Shown: positions 35,289-46,257, numbered from the stretch's first letter. The stretch: DNA of 64,000 bases from Lutimaribacter saemankumensis (GCF_900100005.1 NZ_FNEB01000002.1:62001-126000), one strand, 5' to 3'. Made by a program: numbers and translations. The notes: generated from the letters alone by a model not told the origin.

Positions 35289-36075
35289 CACGCAAACACA
35301 GCTTGACCGGGCCTTTTTCGCGATGGAGGCCGCCCCCGAGGACGACCTGGCCCGCGCGCGTTATTACGAGGTGCTGGCCGATACCGAATTGTTCCTCGTC
35401 CTGCGCGACGACCCCAAGGGCGACCAGGTCGCGCCCGACACGTTCGATCTGGGCGATCAGACCTTTGTGGTGGCGTTCGACGCCGAGGACCGGATGGCGC
35501 ATTTCACCGGCGGCCCCGCGCCTTATGCCGCGATCTCGGGGCGGGTTCTGGCGGGCATGCTGGCGCCGCAGGGGATCGGGCTGGGCATCAACCTCGAGGC
35601 AGGGCCGACCTCGTTCCTGATCCCCGCCGAGGCGCTGCAATGGCTGGTCGACACCCTGGGTACCGCCCCGCAGGAGGCGCAGGCCACTGTGGTGGCAATC
35701 CACGCACCGGGCCGCTTGCCGCAGCCCGTGCTGGATGCGCTGGCCGGGCGGCTGACACGCGCGGCGGGGCTGGCGCAGTCGGCGTTCCTGGTCGAGGCCG
35801 AATACGATAGCGGTGCCCGCGCCCACATGCTGGCGATCCTCGGTGCCGAAGACCGGGCGCAGGCCCCATTGGCCAAGACCGTGTCCGAGGCGCTGACCTT
35901 TTCGGGGATCGAGGCGGGCGCGATCGACGTGGTGTTCGTCGATGCCGACGACCCGCGATTTCCGGCGATCGAGGCGCGCGGCATGCGGCTGGACATCCCG
36001 CCCGCGCCGGAGCCGCCGAAAGTCGAACGCATCGCCCCGGGATCGGACCCGGACAACCCGCCGAAACTGCGCTAG
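35281..36075 (+). CDS. SseB family protein
   Basis: 264 aa. The N-terminal SseB domain (TQLDRAFFAMEAAPEDDLARARYYEVLADTELFLVL through FVVAFDAEDRMAHFTGGPAPYAAISGRVLAGML) is clear, followed by a C-terminal domain of the SseB_C type. E. coli SseB is associated with serine sensitivity, and the type III SseB name does not imply secretion here. Function is unknown. Translation is probably coupled to the UDG-family gene by an 8-bp overlap, though no functional link is evident. Confidence 0.85.
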   Translation: MTDTQTQLDRAFFAMEAAPEDDLARARYYEVLADTELFLVLRDDPKGDQVAPDTFDLGDQTFVVAFDAEDRMAHFTGGPAPYAAISGRVLAGMLAPQGIGLGINLEAGPTSFLIPAEALQWLVDTLGTAPQEAQATVVAIHAPGRLPQPVLDALAGRLTRAAGLAQSAFLVEAEYDSGARAHMLAILGAEDRAQAPLAKTVSEALTFSGIEAGAIDVVFVDADDPRFPAIEARGMRLDIPPAPEPPKVERIAPGSDPDNPPKLR

Positions 36076-36121
36076 GCCGTGCCGCTTTCGTAGGGCGGGC
36101 ATTTGCCCGCCGCGCCTGGTG

Positions 36122-37057
36122 TCAATACCCGGCGGTGCGGTCCACCTGATGCAGGAACGGCTCGCCCGCCTCGCCGCGGCGGACGTTTTCGGCAATAACG
36201 GCGGCAGCCGTTTCGGGGCGCGTCGTGGCGGCGATATGCGGTGTCACCGTGACTTTTTCGTGCGCCCAGAACGGGTGCATCACCGGCAGCGGCTCTTGCC
36301 GGAACGTGTCCAGCGTCGCCTGTGCCACATGGCCAGATTCCAGTGCCGCCAGCAGCGCCGTATCCTCGATCAGCGCGCCGCGCCCCGGGTTCAGGATCAT
36401 CGCGCCTTCGGGCAGCATCGCCAGCGTGTCGGCGTTCAGGATGTTTTCGGTCTGCGCCGTGTGCGGCAATAGCAGGATCAGTATCTGTGCCGTCGACAGC
36501 GCCTGCTTCAGCCCGTCATCGCCATACAGGCAGGTGATGCCCTCGACCTGCTTTTCGGTCCGGCTCCAGCCTGTCACCGGGAAACCCAGGCCCGCCAGCG
36601 CATGCCCGCAAGCCTGCCCCAGCGCACCCAGCCCCAGGATCGTCACCGGGCGTTCCTGCGCGACCGGCGGGCTGTATGTGCGCCACTTGCCGTCCTGCCC
36701 GTTGATATGCATGTCCATGCCCAGATGCAGGCGCAGGGTGTGGCCAGTGACCCATTCGACCATGCCCTGGGTCAGACCGGCCTCGTCCACCATGCGGCAC
36801 AAAGGCTGGGTCAACGTTTCGTTGCCGACCACGTTTTCCACCCCCGCCCACAGGTTCAGCACCGCCTTGCAGCGCGTGTAGGGGGTGAAATCCTGCAGCC
36901 AGGAATTCGGGGCGTAGACGATGTAATCCACCTCTTCAGGCGGAAACTCGGTGCGCAGGTCGGCGTCGATCCCCGCCTTTTCGAATGCCGCGTTCAGCGG
37001 TGTTTCGTAATCCTCCCACTTTTCGGCGCGGGCGGCGAAAAGGACATTCACGGTCAT
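36122..37057 (-). CDS. ghrA: Glyoxylate/hydroxypyruvate reductase A
   Basis: 311 aa, the GhrA length. It is a D-2-hydroxyacid dehydrogenase lacking the longer N-domain of SerA types. NAD(P) fold ILGLGALGQACGHALAGLGFPVTGWSRT; the catalytic Arg lies in ILNPGRGALI, Glu in RQEPLPVMHPFW and His in TVTPHIAA. It reduces glyoxylate to glycolate and hydroxypyruvate to D-glycerate. The gene starts 3 bp after the rodA stop, so it is the last gene of the cell-shape operon, an unexpected place for a metabolic enzyme. Confidence 0.93.
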   Translation of the reverse strand: MTVNVLFAARAEKWEDYETPLNAAFEKAGIDADLRTEFPPEEVDYIVYAPNSWLQDFTPYTRCKAVLNLWAGVENVVGNETLTQPLCRMVDEAGLTQGMVEWVTGHTLRLHLGMDMHINGQDGKWRTYSPPVAQERPVTILGLGALGQACGHALAGLGFPVTGWSRTEKQVEGITCLYGDDGLKQALSTAQILILLLPHTAQTENILNADTLAMLPEGAMILNPGRGALIEDTALLAALESGHVAQATLDTFRQEPLPVMHPFWAHEKVTVTPHIAATTRPETAAAVIAENVRRGEAGEPFLHQVDRTAGY

Positions 37058-37060
37058 AAG

Positions 37061-38200
37061 TTACCTCGGTCTGTGGACATGGGCGCTTTGCACAAGGCCG
37101 AAGGCGGCCATCAGCACAAGCATCGCCGAGCCACCATAACTGACCAGCGGCAGAGGAACACCCACAACCGGCGCAAGACCCATCACCATCGACATGTTGA
37201 CCGCGAAAAACAGGAAAAAGGTCAGCGCAATCCCCAGGATCAGAAGGGACGAGAACCGGTCCTTGTTGTTCAGCGCCGAAACGACGCAGAAGATGATGAT
37301 CAGCGCATAAAGAAGCAGCAGCGACGCCGCCCCGACAAAGCCGAACTCTTCGGCCAGCGTGGTAAAGATGAAATCGGTGTGCTTTTCGGGAAGAAAGTTC
37401 AGCCGGCTTTGCGTGCCCTGCATGAACCCCTTACCGGCCCATCCCCCCGATCCAAGCGCGATCTTGGACTGGGTGATGTGATAGCCGGCGTTCAGCGGAT
37501 CCTGGCTGGGGTCGAGAAACGTATCGATCCGGCGATACTGGTAGTCCTTCAGCAATTGCCAGGTCGTGCCGCGGGATTCGAACACCGCCACGATCAGCCC
37601 GATGCCGGCGGCGATCACTGCCGCGAAATAGGACCAGTGCACCCCCGCCAGGAACATCATCGCCCCGCCGCCGATGACCAGCAGCAACGATGTGCCAAGG
37701 TCGGGCTGCATCAGCACCAGCGCCGTGGGCAGCAGGATGAAGAAAACCGGCAATGCGACCCACAAGGGGTGCGACACCTTTTTCATCGGAAGCCAGTCGT
37801 AATAGGCCGCCAGCAGCATCACCAGCGTGATCTTGGTCAGCTCGGATGGCTGCAGCCGGATGAAGCCCAGGTCGATCCAGCGCTGCGCGCCCATGCCCAC
37901 CGCACCGAAGAATTCGACCCCCAGAAGCAGCAGGATCGACCCGGCATAGGCCACCGCCGCCACGTTGCGCCAGAACCAGATCGGCACCATCGCGACGATG
38001 ATCATCAAGACGAACCCGGCGGCAAAACGCTTCATCTGCGGCTCGGCCCAGGGGTTGAACGACCCGCCCGCGACGGAATAGAGCATCAGGAACCCGACGC
38101 TGGCGACCGCGATCAGAAGCAACGCCACCGGCCAGTTCAGATACAACAGCTTGCGCGGCCCCGTGGGGACATGTTTGACCGTATACTCAAGATAGCTCAT
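37061..38200 (-). CDS. rodA: Peptidoglycan glycosyltransferase RodA (SEDS)
   Basis: 379 aa, ten TM segments. SEDS-family features include the WIDLGFIRLQPSELTKI block, MQPDLGTSLLLV with the catalytic Asp, QSKIALGSGGWAGKGFMQGTQSRLNFLPEKHTDFIFTTLAEEFGF and VVGVPLPLVSYGGSAMLV. RodA polymerises lipid II into glycan strands in the elongasome, paired with PBP2. Its start overlaps the PBP2 stop (ATGA). Confidence 0.98.
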   Translation of the reverse strand: MSYLEYTVKHVPTGPRKLLYLNWPVALLLIAVASVGFLMLYSVAGGSFNPWAEPQMKRFAAGFVLMIIVAMVPIWFWRNVAAVAYAGSILLLLGVEFFGAVGMGAQRWIDLGFIRLQPSELTKITLVMLLAAYYDWLPMKKVSHPLWVALPVFFILLPTALVLMQPDLGTSLLLVIGGGAMMFLAGVHWSYFAAVIAAGIGLIVAVFESRGTTWQLLKDYQYRRIDTFLDPSQDPLNAGYHITQSKIALGSGGWAGKGFMQGTQSRLNFLPEKHTDFIFTTLAEEFGFVGAASLLLLYALIIIFCVVSALNNKDRFSSLLILGIALTFFLFFAVNMSMVMGLAPVVGVPLPLVSYGGSAMLVLMAAFGLVQSAHVHRPR

Positions 38201-40140
38201 GCGCGGCCCTGTGCCTCGCGTTCGCGCGCCTCGCGTTCGCGGCGCAACCGGTCCTGCAGCGCCTTGATGCGGCTGCGGTCAGCGGACGGGTAGGCCTCGA
38301 GCGGGGGATTGCCGCCGTAAAGCGCCTGCAGCGTGATGTCGCGCGCGATCGGCGCGGCGGCGGTAGACCCGCCACCGCCATGTTCGACGACCACCGACAC
38401 CGCGTATTTGGGCGCATCGAACGGCGCAAAGTTCACGAAGAGCGCATGGTCGCGCCGCTCCCAGGGCAGGTCTTCGTTGCGGGTGATCCCGCGCCTGCGT
38501 TCCTCGGCGGTGATGTTGCGCACCTGGCTGGTGCCGGTCTTGCCGGCCATGCGGAATTCCTCGGTCAGGATGCGGCTGGCATAGGCCGTGCCGCGCCTGT
38601 TGTTGCTGACCGCATACATCGCGCGGCGCACCTGGTGCAGGTTGCCCGGATCAAAGCCGAGATCCTCACCGTGACCTGTGGGCTGTTCGACCCCGTCGAT
38701 CGACTTGATCAGCCGTGGCGTGACGCTGCGCCCGGTCGCGATACGCGCGCTCATCACCGCGAGTTGCAGCGGCGAGGACAGGACATAGCCCTGCCCGATC
38801 GACGCGTTCACGGTGTCGCCGATGACCCAGTCCTGGCCAAAGCGTTCCATCTTCCACTCACGTGTCGGCGCGACCCCGGCCTTGACCGACGACATCGGCA
38901 CGTCAAAGGCCACGCCCAGCCCCAGCCGGCGCGCCATTTCGGAAATCTTTTCGATGCCGACCTTCAATGCGAGGTCGTAGTAATAGACATCGCAGCTTTC
39001 GCGCAGCGAGCTTTCCAGGTCCATGCTGCCGTGCCCCGCGCGTTTCCAGCAGTGGAACCGGCGACCCGACACCTCGAGGTGGCCGGGGCAGTAAACGGTT
39101 TCCTCGGGGGTGACGATCCCGGCCTCGAGCGCGGCAAGCGCCGTCACCATCTTGAAGGTCGACCCCGGCGGATAAAGCCCCTGCACCGTCTTGGGCACGA
39201 GCGGGCGGTACTTGTTTTCGGTCAGCGCCGAATAATCGCTGACGGAAATGCCCCGCACGAACAGGTTCGGATCATAGCTGGGGGACGAGGCCACGGCCAG
39301 AAGATCCCCGGTTTCGCAGTCGATAACCACTGCGGCCGCACTCTGATTGCCCAACCGGGCCTGGACGAATTGCTGGAGGTCGTTGTCGACGGTCAGTTGC
39401 AGGTTCGCCCCGGCACGTCCTTCGCGGCGGTCCAGTTCGCGCATGATCCGTCCGGCGGCGTTCACCTCGACACGCTTGATGCCGGCCTTGCCGCGCAGGA
39501 TTTCCTCGGCCTCGGCTTCGACGCCGACCTTGCCGATCTGAAAGCGCGGGATACGCAGCAGCGGATCGGGGTCTTCGATACGGGAAAGGTCGAAATCGCT
39601 GACCGGCCCGACGCGGCCAACCACATGGGCGAAATCCCCGCCCGAGGGGTAATGCCGGCTCAGACCGACCTCGGGGGTGACGCCGGGGAGCGCGGGACCG
39701 TTGACGGCGACCTTGGAAATCTCTTCCCAACTGACGCGGTCGGCGATCGCTACGGGGGTATCCCCGCGGAGCTTTTTCAGGTCTTCGCGCGCGCGTTCGA
39801 TTTCCTCGGGGGTGATGTCGACCAGGGCGGACAGCCGCCGCAGCACAAGATCGACGTCGCCGGCATCCTCACGCACCATGGTGATGCGGTAGGAGGGCAC
39901 GTTTTCCGCGATCACCGCGCCGTTTCGGTCATAGATCTGGCCGCGCGCAGGCGGGATCAGGCGGATGTTGATGCGGTTTTCCTCGGCCAGAAGGCGGAAC
40001 TCGTCCGCCTGTTCGACCTGCAGGTAACGCATGCGCAGCCCCAACAGACCGACAAACCCCGTCTGCAGGCCGCCGACGACCAATGCCCGCCGCGTCAGGC
40101 GGCGCATGCTGTCCTGGGTATCCTTGGGTGTGCGCCTCAT
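38197..40140 (-). CDS. mrdA: Penicillin-binding protein 2 (elongation transpeptidase)
   Basis: 647 aa from the ATG at 40140, which overlaps the mreD stop by 4 bp; the longer frame is a shadow of mreD. There is a single N-terminal TM (LVVGGLQTGFVGLLGLRM) and a pedestal domain with RGQIYDRNG. The transpeptidase domain has STFK in GLYPPGSTFKMVTA as the acyl-Ser motif, then a second motif in the SCDVYYYDLA region and KTGTSQ as the third. Cross-links lateral wall peptidoglycan with RodA. Confidence 0.98.
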   Translation of the reverse strand: MRRTPKDTQDSMRRLTRRALVVGGLQTGFVGLLGLRMRYLQVEQADEFRLLAEENRINIRLIPPARGQIYDRNGAVIAENVPSYRITMVREDAGDVDLVLRRLSALVDITPEEIERAREDLKKLRGDTPVAIADRVSWEEISKVAVNGPALPGVTPEVGLSRHYPSGGDFAHVVGRVGPVSDFDLSRIEDPDPLLRIPRFQIGKVGVEAEAEEILRGKAGIKRVEVNAAGRIMRELDRREGRAGANLQLTVDNDLQQFVQARLGNQSAAAVVIDCETGDLLAVASSPSYDPNLFVRGISVSDYSALTENKYRPLVPKTVQGLYPPGSTFKMVTALAALEAGIVTPEETVYCPGHLEVSGRRFHCWKRAGHGSMDLESSLRESCDVYYYDLALKVGIEKISEMARRLGLGVAFDVPMSSVKAGVAPTREWKMERFGQDWVIGDTVNASIGQGYVLSSPLQLAVMSARIATGRSVTPRLIKSIDGVEQPTGHGEDLGFDPGNLHQVRRAMYAVSNNRRGTAYASRILTEEFRMAGKTGTSQVRNITAEERRRGITRNEDLPWERRDHALFVNFAPFDAPKYAVSVVVEHGGGGSTAAAPIARDITLQALYGGNPPLEAYPSADRSRIKALQDRLRREREAREREAQGRA

Positions 40141-40676
40141 AGACGATGCCCCAGCGTGTCCACCTCGCCGGGGGCGGATTTCCGCAGCCCCAGCACCGCA
40201 TATGATAGCAGAACAACCAGCGGGTAGACCAGAATGGTACCGAGCGCCTGGATCACCGCCAGCGACAGCGGGGCCTGCGGGATCAGAAAAATGGCCGCGA
40301 CCAGCCGATAGCCCAGGAAAACTGCCGCCACGACGATACCGGCGCTCAGCCATTCCATCAGGAAGGGCTGATCGCGCAGGCCGCGCATCTGGCGTTTCAG
40401 CACCTCGGCCCCGCCCAGAACCAGCACCGCGCCCAGCCCCGGCGGGCGCTGGAACAGCAGGTCGGCCAGCAGCATCACAACCGCGATCGACAACGCCGGC
40501 ACGTATTCCGGCCGCCGCACGGCCCAGGCGAATGTCAGGCAGATCAGGTAATCGGGTGGCGCAAAGCGGCGCGGCGTGAATTCCAGCGGCATGAGCTGAA
40601 CCAGGATGATCAGCAGCGACAGCCCGATATAGCCCGCCCGCATCGACCAGAGGCGCAAGGGAGACTGGTCAATCAT
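40137..40676 (-). CDS. mreD: Rod shape-determining protein MreD
   Basis: 179 aa, a small multi-TM protein: about five segments, including GYIGLSLLIILVQLMPL and ALSIAVVMLLADLLF. The PPGLGAVLVLGGAEVLKRQ segment is typical of alphaproteobacterial MreD. It lies between mreC (8-bp overlap) and mrdA (4-bp overlap), which makes the identification firm despite weak sequence conservation. Confidence 0.93.
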   Translation of the reverse strand: MIDQSPLRLWSMRAGYIGLSLLIILVQLMPLEFTPRRFAPPDYLICLTFAWAVRRPEYVPALSIAVVMLLADLLFQRPPGLGAVLVLGGAEVLKRQMRGLRDQPFLMEWLSAGIVVAAVFLGYRLVAAIFLIPQAPLSLAVIQALGTILVYPLVVLLSYAVLGLRKSAPGEVDTLGHRL

Positions 40677-41604
40677 TGCCCGCCTCCTGCCCGCCTGCGG
40701 GCGCGGCGTTCGCTTCTTCGGCCGGGGCGGGGTCTGCGTCGTCGGTCACCGGCACGACCAGCGCGCCGGGGTCGCGCAACACTTCGGTGCCGGGGTTGCG
40801 CAGCACCCGCAGGAATTCCAGCCGCTCGTAATCCGCTGCCAGCCGCACCCGCAGCCGGCCGCCCGGATCCTCGGCCACCTGCCCGATCAGCAGACCCGCC
40901 GGAAACACCCCGCCATCGCCCGCAGTCACCACACGGTCGCCCGGACGCACCACGTCGCGGTTTTCCAGGAACGAGATCGGCGGCGCCACCGTGTTGTCGC
41001 CCTGCACCAGCGCCCGCTGCCCCGAAGGCTGGATGATCGCGGGAATACGGCTGGCGCTGTCAGTGAGCAGGATCACCCGCGCGGTATTTTCGCCCACGCC
41101 GGAAATCCGGCCGACCAGCCCGATCCCGTCCATCGTGGCCCAGCCATCGACGATCCCGTCGCGCGCGCCGACATTCAGCAGGACCGACTGCCGGAAGGGC
41201 GATCCGCTGTCGGCCAGAACCACGCCCGTGACATGCGTCAGCCGCGGATCAAGCCGCACCTTATTGAGGTCCATCAGGCGGGCGTTTTCCTGCTCCAGCT
41301 GCAAGGCGGCCTCTTTCCAGGCCTTCATCTGCTGCAATTCGCGGCGCAGTTCCTGGTTCTGCTCTACCACGCGCTGATAGCTCTGGAAGTCGCGGAACAG
41401 GTTCACAGTCGCGGTGAGGGGCGTCAGCATCCATTCGAAATTCGGCACCACCGCATCGGTGATCTGGGCGCGCATCCGCTCTACCCGCGGGCTGTCGATC
41501 CGCCACAGCAGGAACAGGCCCGCAAGGCACAGGATCAGAAGCCCTGTCAGCAGACGCCGCAGGGGACCAACATAATCCTCTTCTTTGGTCCGTTCTTTTG
41601 CCAA
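40669..41604 (-). CDS. mreC: Rod shape-determining protein MreC
   Basis: 311 aa. The start codon is TTG at 41604, preceded by AAGGGGG. It has one TM near residues 14-33, a coiled coil (about 70-105, QELRRELQQMKAWKEAALQLEQENARL) and the beta-rich MreC domain with GVVLADSGSPFRQSVLLNVGARDGIVDGWATMDGIGLVGRI. The C-terminal tail is Ala/Glu-rich. It scaffolds PBP2 activation in the periplasm. Confidence 0.96.
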   Translation of the reverse strand: MAKERTKEEDYVGPLRRLLTGLLILCLAGLFLLWRIDSPRVERMRAQITDAVVPNFEWMLTPLTATVNLFRDFQSYQRVVEQNQELRRELQQMKAWKEAALQLEQENARLMDLNKVRLDPRLTHVTGVVLADSGSPFRQSVLLNVGARDGIVDGWATMDGIGLVGRISGVGENTARVILLTDSASRIPAIIQPSGQRALVQGDNTVAPPISFLENRDVVRPGDRVVTAGDGGVFPAGLLIGQVAEDPGGRLRVRLAADYERLEFLRVLRNPGTEVLRDPGALVVPVTDDADPAPAEEANAAPAGGQEAGND

Positions 41605-41633
41605 GTTACCCCCTTGGTCAAAAGGTGGGCGCG

Positions 41634-43070
<1,437 letters not shown>

Positions 43071-43730
43071 ATGATCGAGTTCGACAATGTGAGTAAGTCC
43101 TTCTGGACGGGCACACAGCGCAAGGTGATCCTTGACCGCGTGTCGTTTCGCGTCGACATCGGAAATTCACTTGGCATTCTCGCCCCCAACGGTACCGGAA
43201 AGACAACGCTGATCAACATGATGGCGGGCCTAGAGAAACCGGACGAGGGCCATATCCGCCGCGAGGCCAAGATCAGCTTTCCACTTGGGTTCATGGGTGG
43301 CGTCATCAACCGGATTTCCGCAGTGGAAAACAGCCGCTACATCGCGCGGCTCTATGGGCTGGACCCAGACTATGTCGAGGCGTTCTGCCGCTGGATGTGC
43401 AATCTCGGCGAATATTTCGAACAACCGCTCGGCACCTATTCGTCAGGGATGCGGGCGCGGTTTTCCTTTGCGCTGATGCTGGCGCTCGATTTCGACATCT
43501 ACCTGATCGACGAAGGCATGCCCGGTTCAACCGATGCCGAGTTCAACCGCAAGGCCGGCGAAATCCTCCAGGAACGCCTGCGAACAACGACGGTGGTGAT
43601 CGTGTCGCACCAGCCGCAGACGTTGGAAAAGTTTGCCCGTTCGGCTGCCGTCCTGATGGGTGGTAAGCTATACATGTTTGACACCTTGGAAGAAGCGAAA
43701 CAGCTCTATGACTACGAAACCCAAGGCTAG
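43071..43730 (+). CDS. Capsule polysaccharide export ATP-binding protein, KpsT/CtrD-like
   Basis: 219 aa, the short length of polysaccharide-export ATPases. Walker A is APNGTGKT, the signature motif is YSSGMRARFSFAL (the family variant of LSGGQ), and Walker B is IYLIDEGMPG with the catalytic Glu. The H-loop is VIVSHQP. It energises transport of lipid-linked capsule across the inner membrane. The partner permease (KpsM type) is not in this window. The gene overlaps the KpsE-like gene by 23 bp, and kdsA follows, both pointing to a group 2-type, Kdo-linked capsule. Confidence 0.92.
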   Translation: MIEFDNVSKSFWTGTQRKVILDRVSFRVDIGNSLGILAPNGTGKTTLINMMAGLEKPDEGHIRREAKISFPLGFMGGVINRISAVENSRYIARLYGLDPDYVEAFCRWMCNLGEYFEQPLGTYSSGMRARFSFALMLALDFDIYLIDEGMPGSTDAEFNRKAGEILQERLRTTTVVIVSHQPQTLEKFARSAAVLMGGKLYMFDTLEEAKQLYDYETQG

Positions 43731-45399
43731 GAAATTCCGCATCCGCCGCAGCGCGCACGAGGCCGATACCCCGCGCCGCACCGAAAGCGATGTCCCGCGC
43801 ATGACCGCGGGCGATACGCCGCAACCTGGTTCGGCTGGACAGCAAACGCCACCCCGGCGCGATGCCGACAGCCCGCCCGCGCGCAGCGGCCAGGTCGCCT
43901 CGGCACAGGAAGCCAGCGTAGATGCCCAGATTGACGCTATCCGGCGCGAGGGGCTGACTGGCCGGCAATTGCGCATGGCCCGCCGCGTGGCCCAGAAGCA
44001 CGGGCTTGCACCGACCAGCGATTTCGACGCCGTCCGGCTGCTCCGCGCCGCGGGCATCGACCCGTTCCAGCGCGCGACCATGCTGGAACTCGTGGTGCCC
44101 GAAGGCGAACATGGCAATGGCGAGGGCGGCGTCCAGCCGATGAACGGCCTGCAGATGGCGACCGCCAAGATCCCCGCCGACCGTGTGCAACTGCCCCAGA
44201 CCGTGCCCGCGGGTGACAACACCCTGCCATCGACCGATCTGGCCCCGGCAGAGCGCCGCGCCAGCGAGATCCGCGGCATCCAGCGCGATATCGCGCGCCG
44301 CCGCCGCCGCAAGCTGGCCCTGCTGCTGACGCGACTGTCGTTCTTCGTGTTCCTGCCCACCCTGATCTGCGGCTGGTATTTCTACAGCGTCGCGACACCG
44401 ATGTACGCCACCAAGGCCGAGTTCCTGGTGATGCAGGCCGACGCACAAGGCGGATCGGGCCTGGGCGGGCTGCTCAGCGGCACGCAGTTCGCGACCAACC
44501 AGGACAGCATCGCTACACAATCCTACCTGCAATCGCGCGATGCGATGCAGCGCCTGAACAGCGACATGGGCTTCAAGGCGCATTTCAGCCAGGACTTCAT
44601 CGATCCGGTGCAGCGCCTGTCCGAGGGTGCCACCGACGAAGCGGCCTACAAGCTGTACAAGAAGAACGTGAAGATCGGATACGACCCGACCGAAGGCGTC
44701 ATACGGATGGAGGTCATCGCGGCCGATCCAGCCGTTTCGGCAGCCTTCTCGCACCACCTGATCGACTACGCCGAAGAGCGTGTCGACCAGCTCAGCCGCG
44801 AAAAACGCGAAGACCAGATGAAAGATGCGCGTCAAAGCCTGGAGACGGCCAAGCAGGAACGCCGCGATGCGCAGGGAACGCTTGTCCGCCTGCAGGAACG
44901 CACGATCCTGGACCCCGAGGGCGAGATCGCCAGCATCCGGTCGCTGATCGGTACGCTTGAGGCGCAGCTGGTCGAGAAAAAGCTCGAACTCAACACGCAG
45001 CTTTCCAACACGCGCCCCAACCGCGCCAAGGTCGACAGCCTCCAGACCGAAATCACCTTGCTGGAAAACGAACTGGCCCAGCAAAACAGCCGCCTGACAG
45101 ACGCGACCGAGGGCGAGAATTCTCTGGCGCAGAAGGCGTCCGAGATCCAGATGGCGCAGGCCGACCTTGCGACGGCGGACCTGTTCCTGCAATCCGCCCT
45201 GCAGAACATGAAACAGACGGAACTTGAGGCCAACAGGCAGGTGCGTTACCTGACCACGAGCGTCGAACCTGTCGCGCCGGACGAACCGACCTATCCGCGC
45301 AAGTTCGAAAATACGATCCTGGCCTTTCTGGTCTTTTCGGGGATTTACCTGATGGTTTCACTGACTGCCTCCATCCTGCGCGAACAGGTATCGAGCTGA
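43708..45399 (+). CDS. Capsule export inner-membrane protein, KpsE/CtrB (polysaccharide co-polymerase) family
   Basis: 563 aa from the ATG at 43708. The first ~195 residues are a cytoplasmic extension, disordered and charged at first, then with a small conserved helical block (IDAIRREGLTGRQLRMARRVAQKHGL). TM1 is near residues 207-229 (LLLTRLSFFVFLPTLICGWYF). The periplasmic part begins YATKAEFLVMQAD and contains long coiled coils (about 350-480). TM2 is at the C-terminus (TILAFLVFSGIYLMVSLTASIL). KpsE-type proteins link the ABC exporter to the outer-membrane Wza/KpsD channel. The N-terminal extension is longer than in E. coli KpsE. Confidence 0.88.
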   Translation: MTTKPKARKFRIRRSAHEADTPRRTESDVPRMTAGDTPQPGSAGQQTPPRRDADSPPARSGQVASAQEASVDAQIDAIRREGLTGRQLRMARRVAQKHGLAPTSDFDAVRLLRAAGIDPFQRATMLELVVPEGEHGNGEGGVQPMNGLQMATAKIPADRVQLPQTVPAGDNTLPSTDLAPAERRASEIRGIQRDIARRRRRKLALLLTRLSFFVFLPTLICGWYFYSVATPMYATKAEFLVMQADAQGGSGLGGLLSGTQFATNQDSIATQSYLQSRDAMQRLNSDMGFKAHFSQDFIDPVQRLSEGATDEAAYKLYKKNVKIGYDPTEGVIRMEVIAADPAVSAAFSHHLIDYAEERVDQLSREKREDQMKDARQSLETAKQERRDAQGTLVRLQERTILDPEGEIASIRSLIGTLEAQLVEKKLELNTQLSNTRPNRAKVDSLQTEITLLENELAQQNSRLTDATEGENSLAQKASEIQMAQADLATADLFLQSALQNMKQTELEANRQVRYLTTSVEPVAPDEPTYPRKFENTILAFLVFSGIYLMVSLTASILREQVSS

Positions 45400-46232
45400 T
45401 GCGCACTGTCGAAATCGGAAAGCTCGCGGTATCGAACGCGGCACCGCTTACGGTGATCGCCGGCCCCTGCCAGCTGGAAAGCGACGATCACGCCCAGATG
45501 ATCGCGGGCACCATGAAGGAGGCCTGCGAAGCCGTCGGCGCGCAGTTCATCTTCAAGGGCAGTTTCGACAAGGCCAACCGGACCTCGCTTTCGGGCAAGC
45601 GCGGGCTTGGCATTGACAAGGGGTTGTCGGTGCTGGCGGGCGTGAAATCCGCGCTGGACGTGCCGGTGCTGACCGACATCCATGAAATCGCCCAATGCGC
45701 CCCTGTGGCCGAGGTGGCGGATGTGCTGCAAATCCCGGCCTTCCTGTGCCGGCAGACCGATCTGTTGCTGGCCGCGGGCGAAACCGGCGCCGCAATCAAC
45801 ATCAAGAAGGGCCAGTTCCTTGCGCCCTGGGACATGGCGAATGTCGCGGACAAGGTCGCCAGCACCGGCAACCACCGCATCCTTCTGACCGAACGGGGTG
45901 TCAGTTTTGGCTACAACACGCTGGTGGCCGACATGCGTTCGCTGCCGCAGATGGCGCAGACCGGCTATCCGGTTGTGATGGATGCCACCCACGCCGTGCA
46001 GCAGCCCGGCGGCCTTGGCGGCGCGTCCGGCGGCAAGCGCGAATTCGCCCCCGTTATGGCCCGCGCAGCGGTCGCGGTGGGTGTGGCGGCGGTGTTCATC
46101 GAAACCCACGAAGACCCCGACAACGCGCCCAGCGACGGGCCCAACATGATCCACCTGCATGACATGCCCGCGCTTTTGTCGGTGCTGATGCAGATCGACA
46201 CGATCGCGAAATCCAACCCGATCACGCTGTAA
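45399..46232 (+). CDS. kdsA: 3-deoxy-8-phosphooctulonate synthase (Kdo-8-P synthase)
   Basis: 277 aa, one-base TGATG overlap with the KpsE-like gene. It condenses phosphoenolpyruvate with arabinose 5-phosphate. The N-terminal VIAGPCQLES has Cys in place of the Asn of the E. coli enzyme, which marks the metal-dependent class. KGSFDKANRTS, KKGQFLAPWDM and MDATHAVQQPGG are active-site blocks. KdsA serves lipopolysaccharide, but its place in a capsule export operon suggests it also supplies a poly-Kdo linker. Confidence 0.97.
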   Translation: MRTVEIGKLAVSNAAPLTVIAGPCQLESDDHAQMIAGTMKEACEAVGAQFIFKGSFDKANRTSLSGKRGLGIDKGLSVLAGVKSALDVPVLTDIHEIAQCAPVAEVADVLQIPAFLCRQTDLLLAAGETGAAINIKKGQFLAPWDMANVADKVASTGNHRILLTERGVSFGYNTLVADMRSLPQMAQTGYPVVMDATHAVQQPGGLGGASGGKREFAPVMARAAVAVGVAAVFIETHEDPDNAPSDGPNMIHLHDMPALLSVLMQIDTIAKSNPITL

Positions 46233-46257
46233 CGCCGAACCGAGCAAGGCCTTTTTC

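Noticed and set aside
37057-37061. ghrA as a misplaced gene from recent transfer
   Set aside because: The 3-bp spacing to rodA and codon use like its neighbours give no sign of transfer; it looks like an ordinary operon passenger.
38380-40227. 615-codon plus-strand frame opposite mrdA
   Set aside because: It is antisense to a certain gene. Its composition (His/Arg/Gln/Asp-rich) is typical of high-GC shadow frames. Similar long shadows opposite gabT, gabD, leuA and dcp were discarded for the same reason.
43190-43215. Walker A of the capsule ATPase begins with Ala, not Gly
   Set aside because: APNGTGKT still satisfies the [AG]xxxxGK[ST] consensus, so it is not a defect.
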